From: CAYJAD01 sp964370305
GTDB lineage: Bacteria; Desulfobacterota; Desulfovibrionia; Desulfovibrionales; Desulfovibrionaceae
Direction: 5' to 3'
NCBI GenBank assembly: GCA_964370305.1
Contig: CAYJIU010000001.1
Coordinates: 1-64,000, forward strand
Length of the DNA: 64,000 bases
The notes under the pieces are model-generated. The model worked only from the letters and a program-made list of their open reading frames with translations. It had not been told where the DNA came from and ran no database searches. Of the stretch, positions 34,787 to 43,185 are shown one piece after another. Made by a program: the position numbers and the translations under genes. Position 1 is the stretch's first letter. Each line of letters starts with the position of its first letter.

Positions 34787-35074
34787 TTAGTCCTTGGGGC
34801 GATTAGCCACAAAGAGGACATTTTTTTTAATTTGATTCAAAATTTCAGCGCGGCGCACATTGGGGAAAAGCACTATGGTTCCTCTATGTACATAGTGAGG
34901 AGGAAATTCATTAAGGGTTAGGGCGTATACATCTTGAATATCCTTGGGACTTAAATTTACTTTAGCTTCTTCAATATACTTTTTTAGTTCGGTGCGGACT
35001 ATATATTCATTACGGTTGTATACGGCATCAAAGTCCGTGCCCTCAATGCAGTATCGTTGTTTTTCGTGGTGCAT
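34787..35074 (-). CDS. ComFB-like protein
   Basis: A 95-residue protein of the late-competence ComFB family (PF10719). The signature is the segment LSPKDIQDVYALTLNEFPPHYVH around residues 44-66, matching the DVxALxLNxLPPxYV pattern of the family. The N-terminal CIEGTDF and the conserved acidic residues are present. ComFB's function is unknown in Bacillus, and cyanobacterial members bind cyclic dinucleotides; I cannot tell whether this one does. I chose the ATG at 35074, with AGGAG upstream; the longer frame adds 41 residues without a ribosome site. It is alone, without comF genes. Confidence 0.8.
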   Translation of the reverse strand: MHHEKQRYCIEGTDFDAVYNRNEYIVRTELKKYIEEAKVNLSPKDIQDVYALTLNEFPPHYVHRGTIVLFPNVRRAEILNQIKKNVLFVANRPKD

Positions 35075-35202
35075 GGTAGCTCCTAGGAATAGGTTATTAT
35101 TCATAAAAAATAAATTGGTTTTGTATGTAGAAGTATATACGGAAAAAAAACAAAATGGAATAGGTGTTTTTATACAAAATGCATATAAATTTATCAAAGT
35201 CT

Positions 35203-35232
35203 AAGACCTTTTGCACAATTGTGTAGGGGCTT
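35203..35232. repeat. Relic of the second hairpin of the dispersed repeat
   Basis: CACAATTGTG, a perfect palindrome (35214-35223), is bracketed by AAGACC (35203-35208) and GGGGCTT (35226-35232), which pair with one mismatch. This matches the nested hairpin of copies at 816-848 and 27601-27633. It lies between the divergent comFB-like and NlpC genes. Confidence 0.4.
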
Positions 35233-35315
35233 CTTGTATTTTGACTTGTAAAAAACTAGATTATGCTTGACAACACCTTAAAATGATAGTACTTTGCCAA
35301 CCCATGAAAGCACCA

Positions 35316-35936
35316 ATGAAGTTTATGAATAATAGATTTGTTTTGTGTTGTCTGATACTTATGTGCCCTTTTATTTTTTTGGGCTGTGCCACAAAAGCTC
35401 CCGTAGAAGACTCTATTTCCAAACAAGAAAGATACGCTCAATATTTTCAAGAACACCACAAGGCTATACTTGTACCCACTGCCGAGAGTGCTTTGGGAAC
35501 AAAGTATAAGTTTGGTGGTACCAGTGAACAAGGTTTTGATTGTTCGGGCTTTGTAAAGTGGGTTTATAGCCATGCTGGTGTTAATTTGCCGCGTACAGCG
35601 CGTGAGCAATCAAGACTTGGTGAACTTGTAAAAAAAGAATCGGATATGCAAGTGGGTGATATTGTAGCTTTTTATCATCCAAGGCGTGGTTATCATACCG
35701 GTATATATTTGGGTGAAGGTAAGTTTGTGCATAGCCCACGTAGACGAAAATCTGTGCGTGTGAGTGAACTATCTACTTCTTATTTTAGCAAAAACTTTTT
35801 AGGTGCGCGGCGAGTGGTCGAAAATATAAAAGAAGCAGAAATGGGTGCCGCGCAAGAACTTCTTGAAAAATATGAATTAAAATCCAAAGCTCAGGCCAAA
35901 GCTAAAAGCAAATCCAAGAAAAGTAAAAAAAGTTGA
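35316..35936 (+). CDS. NlpC/P60 family lipoprotein
   Basis: NlpC/P60 proteins are cysteine endopeptidases cutting peptidoglycan stem peptides. The lipoprotein signal ends in FIFLGC-A, a lipobox. The domain has the catalytic triad cysteine in FDCSGFVKWVYSHAG, the first histidine in GYHTGIYLGEGKFVHSP and the third in the same block. The last 30 residues are lysine-rich (KSKAQAKAKSKSKKSKKS), an unusual tail that may bind negatively charged wall polymers. Four in-frame ATGs (35283, 35304, 35316, 35325) exist. I prefer 35316 since a possible promoter (TTGACA at 35267 with TACTTT at 35290) would exclude the first. Confidence 0.88.
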   Translation: MKFMNNRFVLCCLILMCPFIFLGCATKAPVEDSISKQERYAQYFQEHHKAILVPTAESALGTKYKFGGTSEQGFDCSGFVKWVYSHAGVNLPRTAREQSRLGELVKKESDMQVGDIVAFYHPRRGYHTGIYLGEGKFVHSPRRRKSVRVSELSTSYFSKNFLGARRVVENIKEAEMGAAQELLEKYELKSKAQAKAKSKSKKSKKS

Positions 35937-35960
35937 AACCTTTGCACTTAAAATTTGATA

Positions 35961-35994
35961 ATACGACTTTCTGGCTTGACCAAGAAAGTCGTAT
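35961..35994 (+). terminator. Stem-loop after the NlpC gene
   Basis: ATACGACTTTCT (35961-35972) pairs perfectly with AGAAAGTCGTAT (35983-35994), a twelve-base stem, 24 bases after the stop. There is no T run, so it may be a stability or Rho-linked hairpin rather than a simple terminator. Confidence 0.5.
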
Positions 35995-36001
35995 TGATGT
36001 C

Positions 36002-36058
36002 TAGGCAACACTGAAAAAACATGACAAACATCTGAAACAATTTATTTTACTCCGTGCA
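36002..36058. repeat. Degenerate relic of the miniature inverted-repeat element
   Basis: AACACTGAAAAAACATGACAAACAT and the following CAATTTATTTTACTCCGTGC resemble blocks of the 32596-32875 element (the right-end CACTGAAAAAC, ACAAAACAT, and the internal TTATTTTACGCCGTGC). Order and spacing are changed, so it looks like a decayed copy with an internal deletion. Confidence 0.4.
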
Positions 36059-36072
36059 AGTTTTTTGTTTAG

Positions 36073-36111
36073 TAAATAAAGCGGCCTCCTCAAATACTTG
36101 GGGAGGCCGCT
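36073..36111 (-). terminator. Terminator after ppaC
   Basis: On the reverse strand AGCGGCCTCC pairs with GGAGGCCGCT (36102-36111 and 36080-36089), a GC-rich ten-base stem, followed by TTTATTTA. It lies about 80 bases past the ppaC stop. Confidence 0.7.
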
Positions 36112-36189
36112 ACTTTTAGGTAAGAGTCTTAATTTATAAACTATTTAATTTTTTGTCTCATGCGATTATGCATAAGGCTTAGTTCTAAC

Positions 36190-37107
36190 TTATTTGAAGG
36201 CACCTTCAAAGTTAGGTACAACTTGCTTTTTACGGCTCATAACGCCGTCAAGCCATACAGATTTACCTTCTGCTTTTACGCCAAAGGCTTTATCAATTAC
36301 TGAAGGGTCATCAGAAACGAATAGCATTTCGGAACCTTCCTTCATGATGTCTGTAAGTAGTAAGAATACACTATGGCGGCCTTCGGCTTTAACTTTGCCA
36401 ATTTCTTCAAATAGACCGTCTTTAACCTTATCTAAAAGGCTAAGATCCACAACTTCTAGCTGGCCGATTCCAACTTTTTTACCGCCCATGTCAAAGTCTT
36501 TATAGTCGCGGAATACAAGGTCTTTCATGGAAGCACCGTCCACAGCGGATTTTACTTTAAACATTTCCATACCTAGTGCCATTACATCGCCAACGCCTGC
36601 AAGCTTAGCAAGAGCTTCTACAGCTTGCTTGTCAGCATCAGTACAGGTGGGAGATTTAAACATAACAGTGTCAGAAAGAATAGCACACAAAAGGCCACCG
36701 GCAATGCCCTTAGGGAGTTCAATGCCGTAGAAATCGTACATGGCTTTGATAACGGTGCCAGTGCAGCCTACAGGCCAAGTCCAGATTTCAAGTGGGTTAG
36801 GGGTGGTTACATCACCTAGTTTGTGGTGGTCAACGATGCCCAAAATTTCTGCATCGCCAATGCCTTTAGGGGCTTGGGCAAGGTCAGAAAAGTCAACAAG
36901 AACAAGCTTTTGTCCGGCAACATCCTCAACAACTGCTGGTGCGCTCAAACCAAATTTTGAAAGCACAAACTCAGTTTCGGGAGTGGGTGCGCCCTGTGCT
37001 ACAGCTTTTGCTTCCATACCACGTTTGCTATAAACGTCAGCAACAGCAATGGCAGAAATGATACTATCGGTATCTGGATTCATGTGACCTATAACAAGTG
37101 CAGCCAT
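36190..37107 (-). CDS. ppaC: Manganese-dependent inorganic pyrophosphatase (family II)
   Basis: PpaC hydrolyses pyrophosphate from biosynthesis, in the cytoplasm. The 305-residue protein belongs to the DHH family: GHMNPDTDSIISAIAVAD near residue 7-24 (metal ligands), LVDFSDLAQAP near 70, DHHKLGDV near 92, and the C-terminal SRKKQVVP motif near 289-296. A CBS-domain form exists in other bacteria; this protein lacks it. The gene is monocistronic with its own terminator. In Desulfovibrio, use of a family II enzyme instead of a membrane pyrophosphatase is known. Confidence 0.95.
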   Translation of the reverse strand: MAALVIGHMNPDTDSIISAIAVADVYSKRGMEAKAVAQGAPTPETEFVLSKFGLSAPAVVEDVAGQKLVLVDFSDLAQAPKGIGDAEILGIVDHHKLGDVTTPNPLEIWTWPVGCTGTVIKAMYDFYGIELPKGIAGGLLCAILSDTVMFKSPTCTDADKQAVEALAKLAGVGDVMALGMEMFKVKSAVDGASMKDLVFRDYKDFDMGGKKVGIGQLEVVDLSLLDKVKDGLFEEIGKVKAEGRHSVFLLLTDIMKEGSEMLFVSDDPSVIDKAFGVKAEGKSVWLDGVMSRKKQVVPNFEGAFK

Positions 37108-37262
37108 AATAAACTCCTTAAATAAGTTGTAAAATTTTTCATATCACTTTCGTGACTTCATACCTTGTTATCTTTAGCACAAAGTCTGATAAATGCCAAG
37201 CATACATGCGCATAAATATTACTTTTTGCACAATTATATTTTTACTTTGCTATTTTAGTGTG

Positions 37263-38462
37263 TTAGGTGCATTTATCCATGTTGAGCCCGGCTAAATGGC
37301 CACTGGCAAAAGCAAAGTGAAGATTATACCCGCCAAGTTGCCCAGTAATGTCTAATAATTCACCTATAATATAGAGATTTTTTTGCAAAGCACTTTCCAT
37401 GCTCCACGGGTTAACCTCCTTGGTATTTATACCGCCAAGGCAAGCTTCAGCGCGTTGTATAGGGCCTTTGCTTTCTGGTGTTACCGCGTAATTATGGATA
37501 CAATTTGTTATATCATTGCGCACCTTGCGTGAAAGCTCTGCGATTTTTCGTCTAGCATGCGCTGGGGGTAAAATTTTATCCGCAAGCCTTTGGGGCATGT
37601 GTCGGCTAAGCAAGGTGCGGGGGATAAGCTTGCCACACTCTTTAGCATCAAGCAATTCTACAAAAGGAGTATATGGCAAAAAGTCAATATATACAGGCGT
37701 ATTCTGTTGCCAATGGCAAGATGCTTGCAAAGCAGCAGGCCCACTTAGTCCATTGTGGGTAAAAAGCAAATCATCGGTGCAATGATATGCATTTGTGTTA
37801 ATGCGTACCCTAAGGCTTATGCCAGAAAGCTCGGCCAGCGGCCAATCTTTGGGCATATGTAGTGAGGTTAAGGCCGGCATGAATGATTGATGGGTGTGCC
37901 CCCATTTAGCTGCTAAATTAAGCCCAGCACTACTTGCACCAATGTTAGCCCAAGCTGGTGAGCCAAGGGCTAAGACAAGGTTTTTAGCTTGGAGTATTTT
38001 AGGGGTTTCATTTTGGCAATATACTGTAAATAAAGAATTGTTTTTAGTGATATCTTCAATGCTATGAGCAAGAAAAAATTGGCATTTATAATGTATACAT
38101 TCTTGAACCAAGGCTTTGACAAATAATTTCGCGCTTTGGCAGCCAAAGAGTTGGCCGTGTTCACGCTCTTCCCAAAGTAAGCCATGCTTCATAAAAAAAC
38201 TTTGCATGGTCTTAGGCTGGAAGGCATCTAGGGCTGGTTGAGTAAAATCTTTTGCTCCAACGTAGTAGGCACTGCCCATGTTTAGGTTGGTAAAATTACA
38301 CTTGCCCCCACCGCTAATGCATATTTTTTTGCCGGCGTGGGTATTGTGGTCGATGAGGGCTGTGCGCAAACCCCTTTTGGCAGCAGTTAAGGCACACATG
38401 AGCCCAGAGGCACCAGCCCCTAAGATGATGGCGTCGAAGGTATTGTTTTTATGTTCTTGCAT
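37263..38462 (-). CDS. BaiN/YhiN-type flavoprotein
   Basis: A 399-residue FAD-dependent protein of the HI0933/YhiN (BaiN) family; its members' physiological reactions are mostly unknown. The FAD site ILGAGASGLMCALTAAKRG lies near residue 14-32, followed by DHNTHAGKKICISGGGKCN near 40-58, where the conserved cysteine lies. The C-terminal signature is ELLDITGQLGGYNLHFAFASG near residue 368-388. An alternate name is NAD(P)/FAD-dependent oxidoreductase. Start at ATG 38462. It is divergent from the DHH gene. Confidence 0.88.
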   Translation of the reverse strand: MQEHKNNTFDAIILGAGASGLMCALTAAKRGLRTALIDHNTHAGKKICISGGGKCNFTNLNMGSAYYVGAKDFTQPALDAFQPKTMQSFFMKHGLLWEEREHGQLFGCQSAKLFVKALVQECIHYKCQFFLAHSIEDITKNNSLFTVYCQNETPKILQAKNLVLALGSPAWANIGASSAGLNLAAKWGHTHQSFMPALTSLHMPKDWPLAELSGISLRVRINTNAYHCTDDLLFTHNGLSGPAALQASCHWQQNTPVYIDFLPYTPFVELLDAKECGKLIPRTLLSRHMPQRLADKILPPAHARRKIAELSRKVRNDITNCIHNYAVTPESKGPIQRAEACLGGINTKEVNPWSMESALQKNLYIIGELLDITGQLGGYNLHFAFASGHLAGLNMDKCT

Positions 38463-38575
38463 AGTTCACTTATACAAAAGAGCAAAGAGCCTGCCAAGGT
38501 ATTTTTATTACATTCTGTCGTTGTATTTGTTTGTTTTTTCAGTATAATTTTATCTCGTTAAAAAGTTTTTGAGGC

Positions 38576-38604
38576 TTGACAAAATAAAATAATATGGACA
38601 TTAT
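38576..38604 (+). promoter_or_regulatory. Sigma-70-like promoter of the DHH phosphoesterase gene
   Basis: TTGACA (38576-38581) matches the -35 consensus perfectly, the spacer is 17 bases, and CATTAT (38599-38604) matches -10 at four of six. A leader of about 75 bases to the ATG at 38688 is implied. Confidence 0.6.
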
Positions 38605-38687
38605 GAAGGGACGTCTTGGGTATGTCATTAGCCTGAAGCGTCTACATATTTTTTATAAATTTGAAACTTAATTTTTCGGAGGCAAAT

Positions 38688-39611
38688 ATGTCCCAGTATA
38701 GATTAGTTACGCGCAGTGACTTTGACGGACTTGTATGCGCTGTATTATTCAAAAAAATGGATATGGTAGGGGATATTCTTTTTGTGCACCCTAAGGATGT
38801 GCAAGATGGGCGGGTAGAGTTAACTAGTAATGATATTACAACAAATCTGCCATATAGCCCTTATGTACACCTATGTTTTGACCACCATTTATCTGAAACT
38901 TTACGTTCTCCTTCTAGTGTAAATAACCATGTTATTAATGCTAGCGCTCCATCAGCTGCGCGTGTTGTGTATGAACACTTTGGTGGTAAGGGACGTTTTG
39001 CGGATGTATCAGATGATATGATGGAAGCTGTGGATAAATCAGACATGGCTGACTTTACTATGGAAGAAATTCTTGAACCTACTAATTGGGTTTTATTGAA
39101 CTATTTAATGGATCCTCGCACTGGGCTTGGACGTTTTCGCAATTTCCGCATTAGTAATTATGAGCTAATGATGAAAATGATTGATTTTTGCGGTAGCGGC
39201 ATGAGCGTTGAAGAAATTATTGAAGATGCAGATGTTCAAGAAAGAGTGAACTTATATTTTGAACATAAAGATAAAGCCAGAGAACAGCTTAAAGAATGTT
39301 CAGCTATACATGGTAATTTAATTGAGCTTGATTTGCGTGATGTTGATCCAATCTGGGCAACAAATCGTTTTACCCTTTATGCCTTGTATCCTGAGTGCAA
39401 TATGTCTATGCATATTATCTGGGGTTTACAGAAGAAAAATGTAGTTTTTGCTGTGGGTAAATCCATCGTAAATCGCTCTTCAGATGTGAATATTGGCGAA
39501 ATTATGCTAAAATATGGTGGTGGCGGGCATTTAAATGCTGGTACTTGCCAAGTGCCTATTGAGGATGCTGACGCTACTCAAGCCGAATTGCGCAAGCTAC
39601 TACAAGGTTAG
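38688..39611 (+). CDS. DHH/DHHA1 family phosphoesterase
   Basis: A 307-residue cytoplasmic phosphoesterase. The DHH domain starts RLVTRSDFDGLVCAVLF near residue 5-21 and has the core motif HLCFDHHLSE near 60-69. The DHHA1 domain ends in MLKYGGGGHLNAGTC near 280-294. Related proteins are exopolyphosphatases or oligoribonucleases; the substrate here cannot be told. I chose the ATG at 38688, preceded by GGAGG, over a longer frame from 38661. Its promoter is among the best in the window. Confidence 0.88.
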   Translation: MSQYRLVTRSDFDGLVCAVLFKKMDMVGDILFVHPKDVQDGRVELTSNDITTNLPYSPYVHLCFDHHLSETLRSPSSVNNHVINASAPSAARVVYEHFGGKGRFADVSDDMMEAVDKSDMADFTMEEILEPTNWVLLNYLMDPRTGLGRFRNFRISNYELMMKMIDFCGSGMSVEEIIEDADVQERVNLYFEHKDKAREQLKECSAIHGNLIELDLRDVDPIWATNRFTLYALYPECNMSMHIIWGLQKKNVVFAVGKSIVNRSSDVNIGEIMLKYGGGGHLNAGTCQVPIEDADATQAELRKLLQG

Positions 39612-39652
39612 TTATAATTAAGTAATACGTCTTTGTTTTTATATACACTTTC

Positions 39653-39687
39653 AAAACTGCCCTAACCGTATGGAAAGGGCAGTTTTT
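39653..39687. terminator. Bidirectional terminator between convergent genes
   Basis: AAAACTGCCC (39653-39662) pairs with GGGCAGTTTT (39677-39686). T runs lie on both strands, so it can end the forward DHH gene and the reverse DUF533 gene. Confidence 0.85.
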
Positions 39688-39696
39688 AGTGATAAA

Positions 39697-40440
39697 CTAT
39701 CCACCCATATTTTCACGGGCAGCCATGGCTTCTTGTTCAAGTGTGGATTTTTCAGCTTCGTTTAAACCTAGGGCTTGAGCTAAGCCATCAAGATAACTGC
39801 GTTCCATAAAAGAATCAATATCAATAGCTGCGCAAGAAAGGCGATATAGGTCGTAAGCCTCTTCCTTATTTTGTACTTTGGCAGCTAGAGCATTGGGGTC
39901 AATGGGCTTTTGCAGGAGTTCATCAAGAAAATGTACCACACCTTGTCCGGGAAATAGTGCTTCAGCGGCATTGTGGATATTTTGTCTTTCGTCATCATCA
40001 ATGTGTCCATCGGCACGGGCGGCAAATACCATGGCTTCAAGTAGGATAATAGCTGTACTTTCGGCAGCTGGTAGAGCCTGAGCCGGTTGGTTTTGAGTTT
40101 GTGGAGCTTGATATTGCGCAGGCTGAGCTTGAGCCTGTGAGGCTTGTTGGGGGGCACTCTTACTTTGTGACCATTTTTGGTAAAAATTCCAAGCCAGAGC
40201 ACCGGCTGCGGCTGTACCGCCAACTACCATAGCTTTTTTAGCGATTTTTTTAGTTTTTTTACCACTAAATAATGCTCCCATCAACCCACCAATGGCCGCA
40301 GACCCTAAAAGTCCGCCAACACCACCCATGCTACTTGCTGCACCTTTGATAGCACTAGTACCACCACCTAGGGCGGAGTTAAGGTTTGCACCTATGTCAC
40401 CCATATTACCGCTTTTTACTGCATCAAAAATATTTTTCAT
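39697..40440 (-). CDS. DUF533 (YebE-like) family protein
   Basis: A 247-residue protein. The first 70 residues are rich in glycine and alanine (VGGLLGSAAIGGLMGALFSG), possibly membrane-associated, and a basic stretch KKTKKIAKKA follows. A glutamine- and alanine-rich linker runs from about residue 95 to 125. The C-terminal helical domain of about 120 residues (IILLEAMVFAARADGHIDDDERQNI) is a TerB-like fold as in YebE/DUF533. No function is established. It is monocistronic, with a bidirectional terminator 10 bases past the stop. Confidence 0.85.
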   Translation of the reverse strand: MKNIFDAVKSGNMGDIGANLNSALGGGTSAIKGAASSMGGVGGLLGSAAIGGLMGALFSGKKTKKIAKKAMVVGGTAAAGALAWNFYQKWSQSKSAPQQASQAQAQPAQYQAPQTQNQPAQALPAAESTAIILLEAMVFAARADGHIDDDERQNIHNAAEALFPGQGVVHFLDELLQKPIDPNALAAKVQNKEEAYDLYRLSCAAIDIDSFMERSYLDGLAQALGLNEAEKSTLEQEAMAARENMGG

Positions 40441-40691
40441 ATATACCTCATTAGTATTTTTTATAAGATTGAATATAATACCGTATGTGATTATGTATAG
40501 TTATTTTTAATAACTAATCTGTTTATATTGGAAAATATTAATAAAAATAAATCACTAAGGGGTGATTAATTGCATAAATGGAGAGTGGAGAGGAGCAGGA
40601 AAATCTTTTCTTTCAAAAAAAAGGTTTTCCGCCAAAGTATTTTGTCAGCATTTTATGCTAATTTTCACACATGCACTAAGGCCGCAATAAG

Positions 40692-42794
40692 CTATGTGTA
40701 TTCGCCTTGTTCTTCTTGCAACGCAGGGTCATCTTTGTACTTTTCTTGAATGGCAAGCATGGTGTCTAATATTTCTAAAAAGTCCTCAACCATTTGCGGG
40801 TCAAAGGCAGTGCCTGAGTCTTTTTTGATAATTTCAAGGCTTTTTTCAAGCGGTATGGGAGCTTTATAGCAACGCGGTGCTAATAACGCGTCAAAAACAT
40901 CCACAATGGAAGTAATGCGAGCTTCAAAAGGTATGTCCTCACCGGAGAGTATGGGGCCTTCGGGGGCACCGCAATAGCCTTTGCCATCCCAGCGTTGATG
41001 GTGGTGCATGGCAATGCTTGAAGCCAGCTTATCCAGAGTAGTGCTTGCATCTTTGAAGATTGCTGCACCAATGGCGCAATGCTTTTGCATGATTTGTCGC
41101 TCTTCAAAGGTAAAAGGCCCTGGCTTTTTGAGTATTTGGTCAGAAATACCCACCTTACCCACATCATGGAGCATGGAGGCAAGGCGCAAATGCGACTTAG
41201 TGTCAGATATTTCTAAAATATCAACTCCGCGTTTTTCTGCCCAGTGATGATACAATTCTGCAGCCATGGCGCCCACACGAAATACGTGGGGGCCTGTTTC
41301 TGTGGGGTCGCGCATACGCGTTGTTTCTAGCAAGCGCAAAAGCATTTCCCGCGTATTGATGGCTTGCTCAATACCTTGGGCACCAGCTTGACAAAGCTTG
41401 CGTAATGTAGACTCAACAGAAATAGTAAAAGGTACTGGCGTATCATCGCGCATAGCGTTGATAACTTGCATAACACCAAGAAGTTTGCCACGTTGTGAAA
41501 AAATGGGTAGTCCGCAAATGGATACGGTGCGATAGCCCGTGGCATCGTCAAAGGCTTGATTAAATGAGTATGGCGCATCCTTGGGAAGATTGCGTACATC
41601 GTTGATATTTAATATTTTATGAGTATATGCAATATAGCCAGCTATGGAGTCAGGCGCAATGGGTAAACGCGCATTTAGATACTGCTGGCGGGCTGATTGC
41701 ACACTGGTAAAGAGGGTATCGTTATGCGAATATGAAAAAACTAATTCATCCTCTTCAAGCAAATATATGGTGCCAGCATCGGCTTTGGATATATTTCTAG
41801 CCCGCAGTAGCAAACGGTCTAAAACCGTACTCATATCTGGAATATCCATGAGTTCTGATGAAAATTGGCAATCATTGCAGTCTTCTATATCTGGAGCAAC
41901 GTGCAGGCTATCACTGCTGCTAAGGTCTTCATCGCAATCTACGGTTAGGCCCTCATAGGCCATAATTAATGTATCCTTAGTGCGTGGATCCTCTTGGATA
42001 AGTTTCATGCTGATGTCGTCAATGAGGTCATCATCATAGCTTGGGTCGTAGTGAGTGGGCATAAATACCCTAACCCCAAGCTCGTGTACTATGGGGGGCC
42101 ATTGTTCAATGGATGAGTGCCCCCAGCCTTGATGCTTAGCGTAATTATCAAGTGTATATTGTGAATCTAAGATAGCTATATCAGCACCGCGCAAACCCTT
42201 AAAGAAGGAGCTTTGCCGATCAAGGCTGTCAGGGTCTGGCCCTAGTTCATGGTCACCGCTGTAAAATATGCTTTTGTTATTGCGCTCAACCCTATAGGCG
42301 CATGCGTAAAGACCATTTACGTCTTCTCCACCATGGTTGGTAGCGTGTGCTGAAACGCGAACCCCGCCCTCAAGATTAATAACTTGCCCATCACTTAAGG
42401 GAACAATTTTTCTTTTACTGGCTAGTTGATCCCAAGTGACTGGGAAAAATGTGGAAGAAAATAAAGAATTAATGAAGTCTACAGGTGTAAGACCGCCAAT
42501 GGATTCGGGGGCGTAAATGGTTACTGACCATTGGGGGCTGTATAAGGGGATAAAAAATGGCATGCCTGAAACGTGATCCCAATGGCTGTGTGTTAAAAAT
42601 ATAGCACACTCTTTAATCCTAGCACCATCTTTTAGGCAGGCACCAAGTTTGCGTAAACCAGTGCCCGCATCCAATATGATATATGGTGCAGGATCTGTGT
42701 TTATAGCATAGCAAGAGGTGTTACATCCATAGCGAGCAGAAGTCACACAACTGCCAGAAGTAGAACCACGTACACCCCAAAGTTGTAATTGCAT
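40692..42794 (-). CDS. MBL-GAF-HD-GYP fusion protein
   Basis: A 700-residue cytoplasmic protein with three domains. Residues 1-285: a metallo-beta-lactamase fold with THSHWDH at 68-74 and DSQYT near 210. Residues 320-480: a GAF-like sensor domain (AGTIYLLEEDELVFSYSHND near 340-359). Residues 490-680: an HD domain of the HD-GYP class with the metal pair H543-D544 in SMLHDVGKVGI. The GYP motif reads GYC (606-608) in DGKGYCG, with the rest of the HHxxxDGxGYP box intact. HD-GYP proteins degrade cyclic di-GMP. Whether this one does, and what the MBL domain hydrolyses, is not known. Confidence 0.85.
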   Translation of the reverse strand: MQLQLWGVRGSTSGSCVTSARYGCNTSCYAINTDPAPYIILDAGTGLRKLGACLKDGARIKECAIFLTHSHWDHVSGMPFFIPLYSPQWSVTIYAPESIGGLTPVDFINSLFSSTFFPVTWDQLASKRKIVPLSDGQVINLEGGVRVSAHATNHGGEDVNGLYACAYRVERNNKSIFYSGDHELGPDPDSLDRQSSFFKGLRGADIAILDSQYTLDNYAKHQGWGHSSIEQWPPIVHELGVRVFMPTHYDPSYDDDLIDDISMKLIQEDPRTKDTLIMAYEGLTVDCDEDLSSSDSLHVAPDIEDCNDCQFSSELMDIPDMSTVLDRLLLRARNISKADAGTIYLLEEDELVFSYSHNDTLFTSVQSARQQYLNARLPIAPDSIAGYIAYTHKILNINDVRNLPKDAPYSFNQAFDDATGYRTVSICGLPIFSQRGKLLGVMQVINAMRDDTPVPFTISVESTLRKLCQAGAQGIEQAINTREMLLRLLETTRMRDPTETGPHVFRVGAMAAELYHHWAEKRGVDILEISDTKSHLRLASMLHDVGKVGISDQILKKPGPFTFEERQIMQKHCAIGAAIFKDASTTLDKLASSIAMHHHQRWDGKGYCGAPEGPILSGEDIPFEARITSIVDVFDALLAPRCYKAPIPLEKSLEIIKKDSGTAFDPQMVEDFLEILDTMLAIQEKYKDDPALQEEQGEYT

Positions 42795-43185
42795 TTCAAG
42801 CCTCAGCTTATATAATGTTCAGTCAAAAGTATTCTAAGCCAGTAAATTACCGTATTCAATATGGAAATATTTTAGTAATCGCGGAACAAAATTTGCAAAA
42901 TATACTAGCAAGGGTATTGTAAGCAGGCGTGTTTGAATTGTCAATATGAAAAACGGAATACTTGAACAAAATTACGTGTGGGCAAGATGTTACTTGGGCA
43001 ATTGTATGCGTTTTAAGTGAAAAGTTTTTTATAACAGTATGTTATATTGTAATTGTTTTTATGTTGCATGCACGTTATAGTTATGAAACAGCACGGAATG
43101 TTGTTTAATGTTTTATATCAGAAATATCTGGTAAAGCATGGCAATTTTCAATGGTGCATATTTAATTTTCATGGTGAGTATAGTA
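42795..43185. other. Intergenic region between divergent signalling genes
   Basis: 391 bases between the divergent MBL-GAF-HD gene and the ACT-MBL gene. I see no repeat copy, hairpin or clear promoter. Its AT-rich stretch around 43020-43060 could hold a promoter, but no hexamer pair stands out. Confidence 0.5.

Noticed and set aside
40598..40632. GGAAAA...TTTTCC near-palindrome as a terminator
   Set aside because: The pairing has mismatches and relies on homopolymer runs; no T run follows in the right direction.
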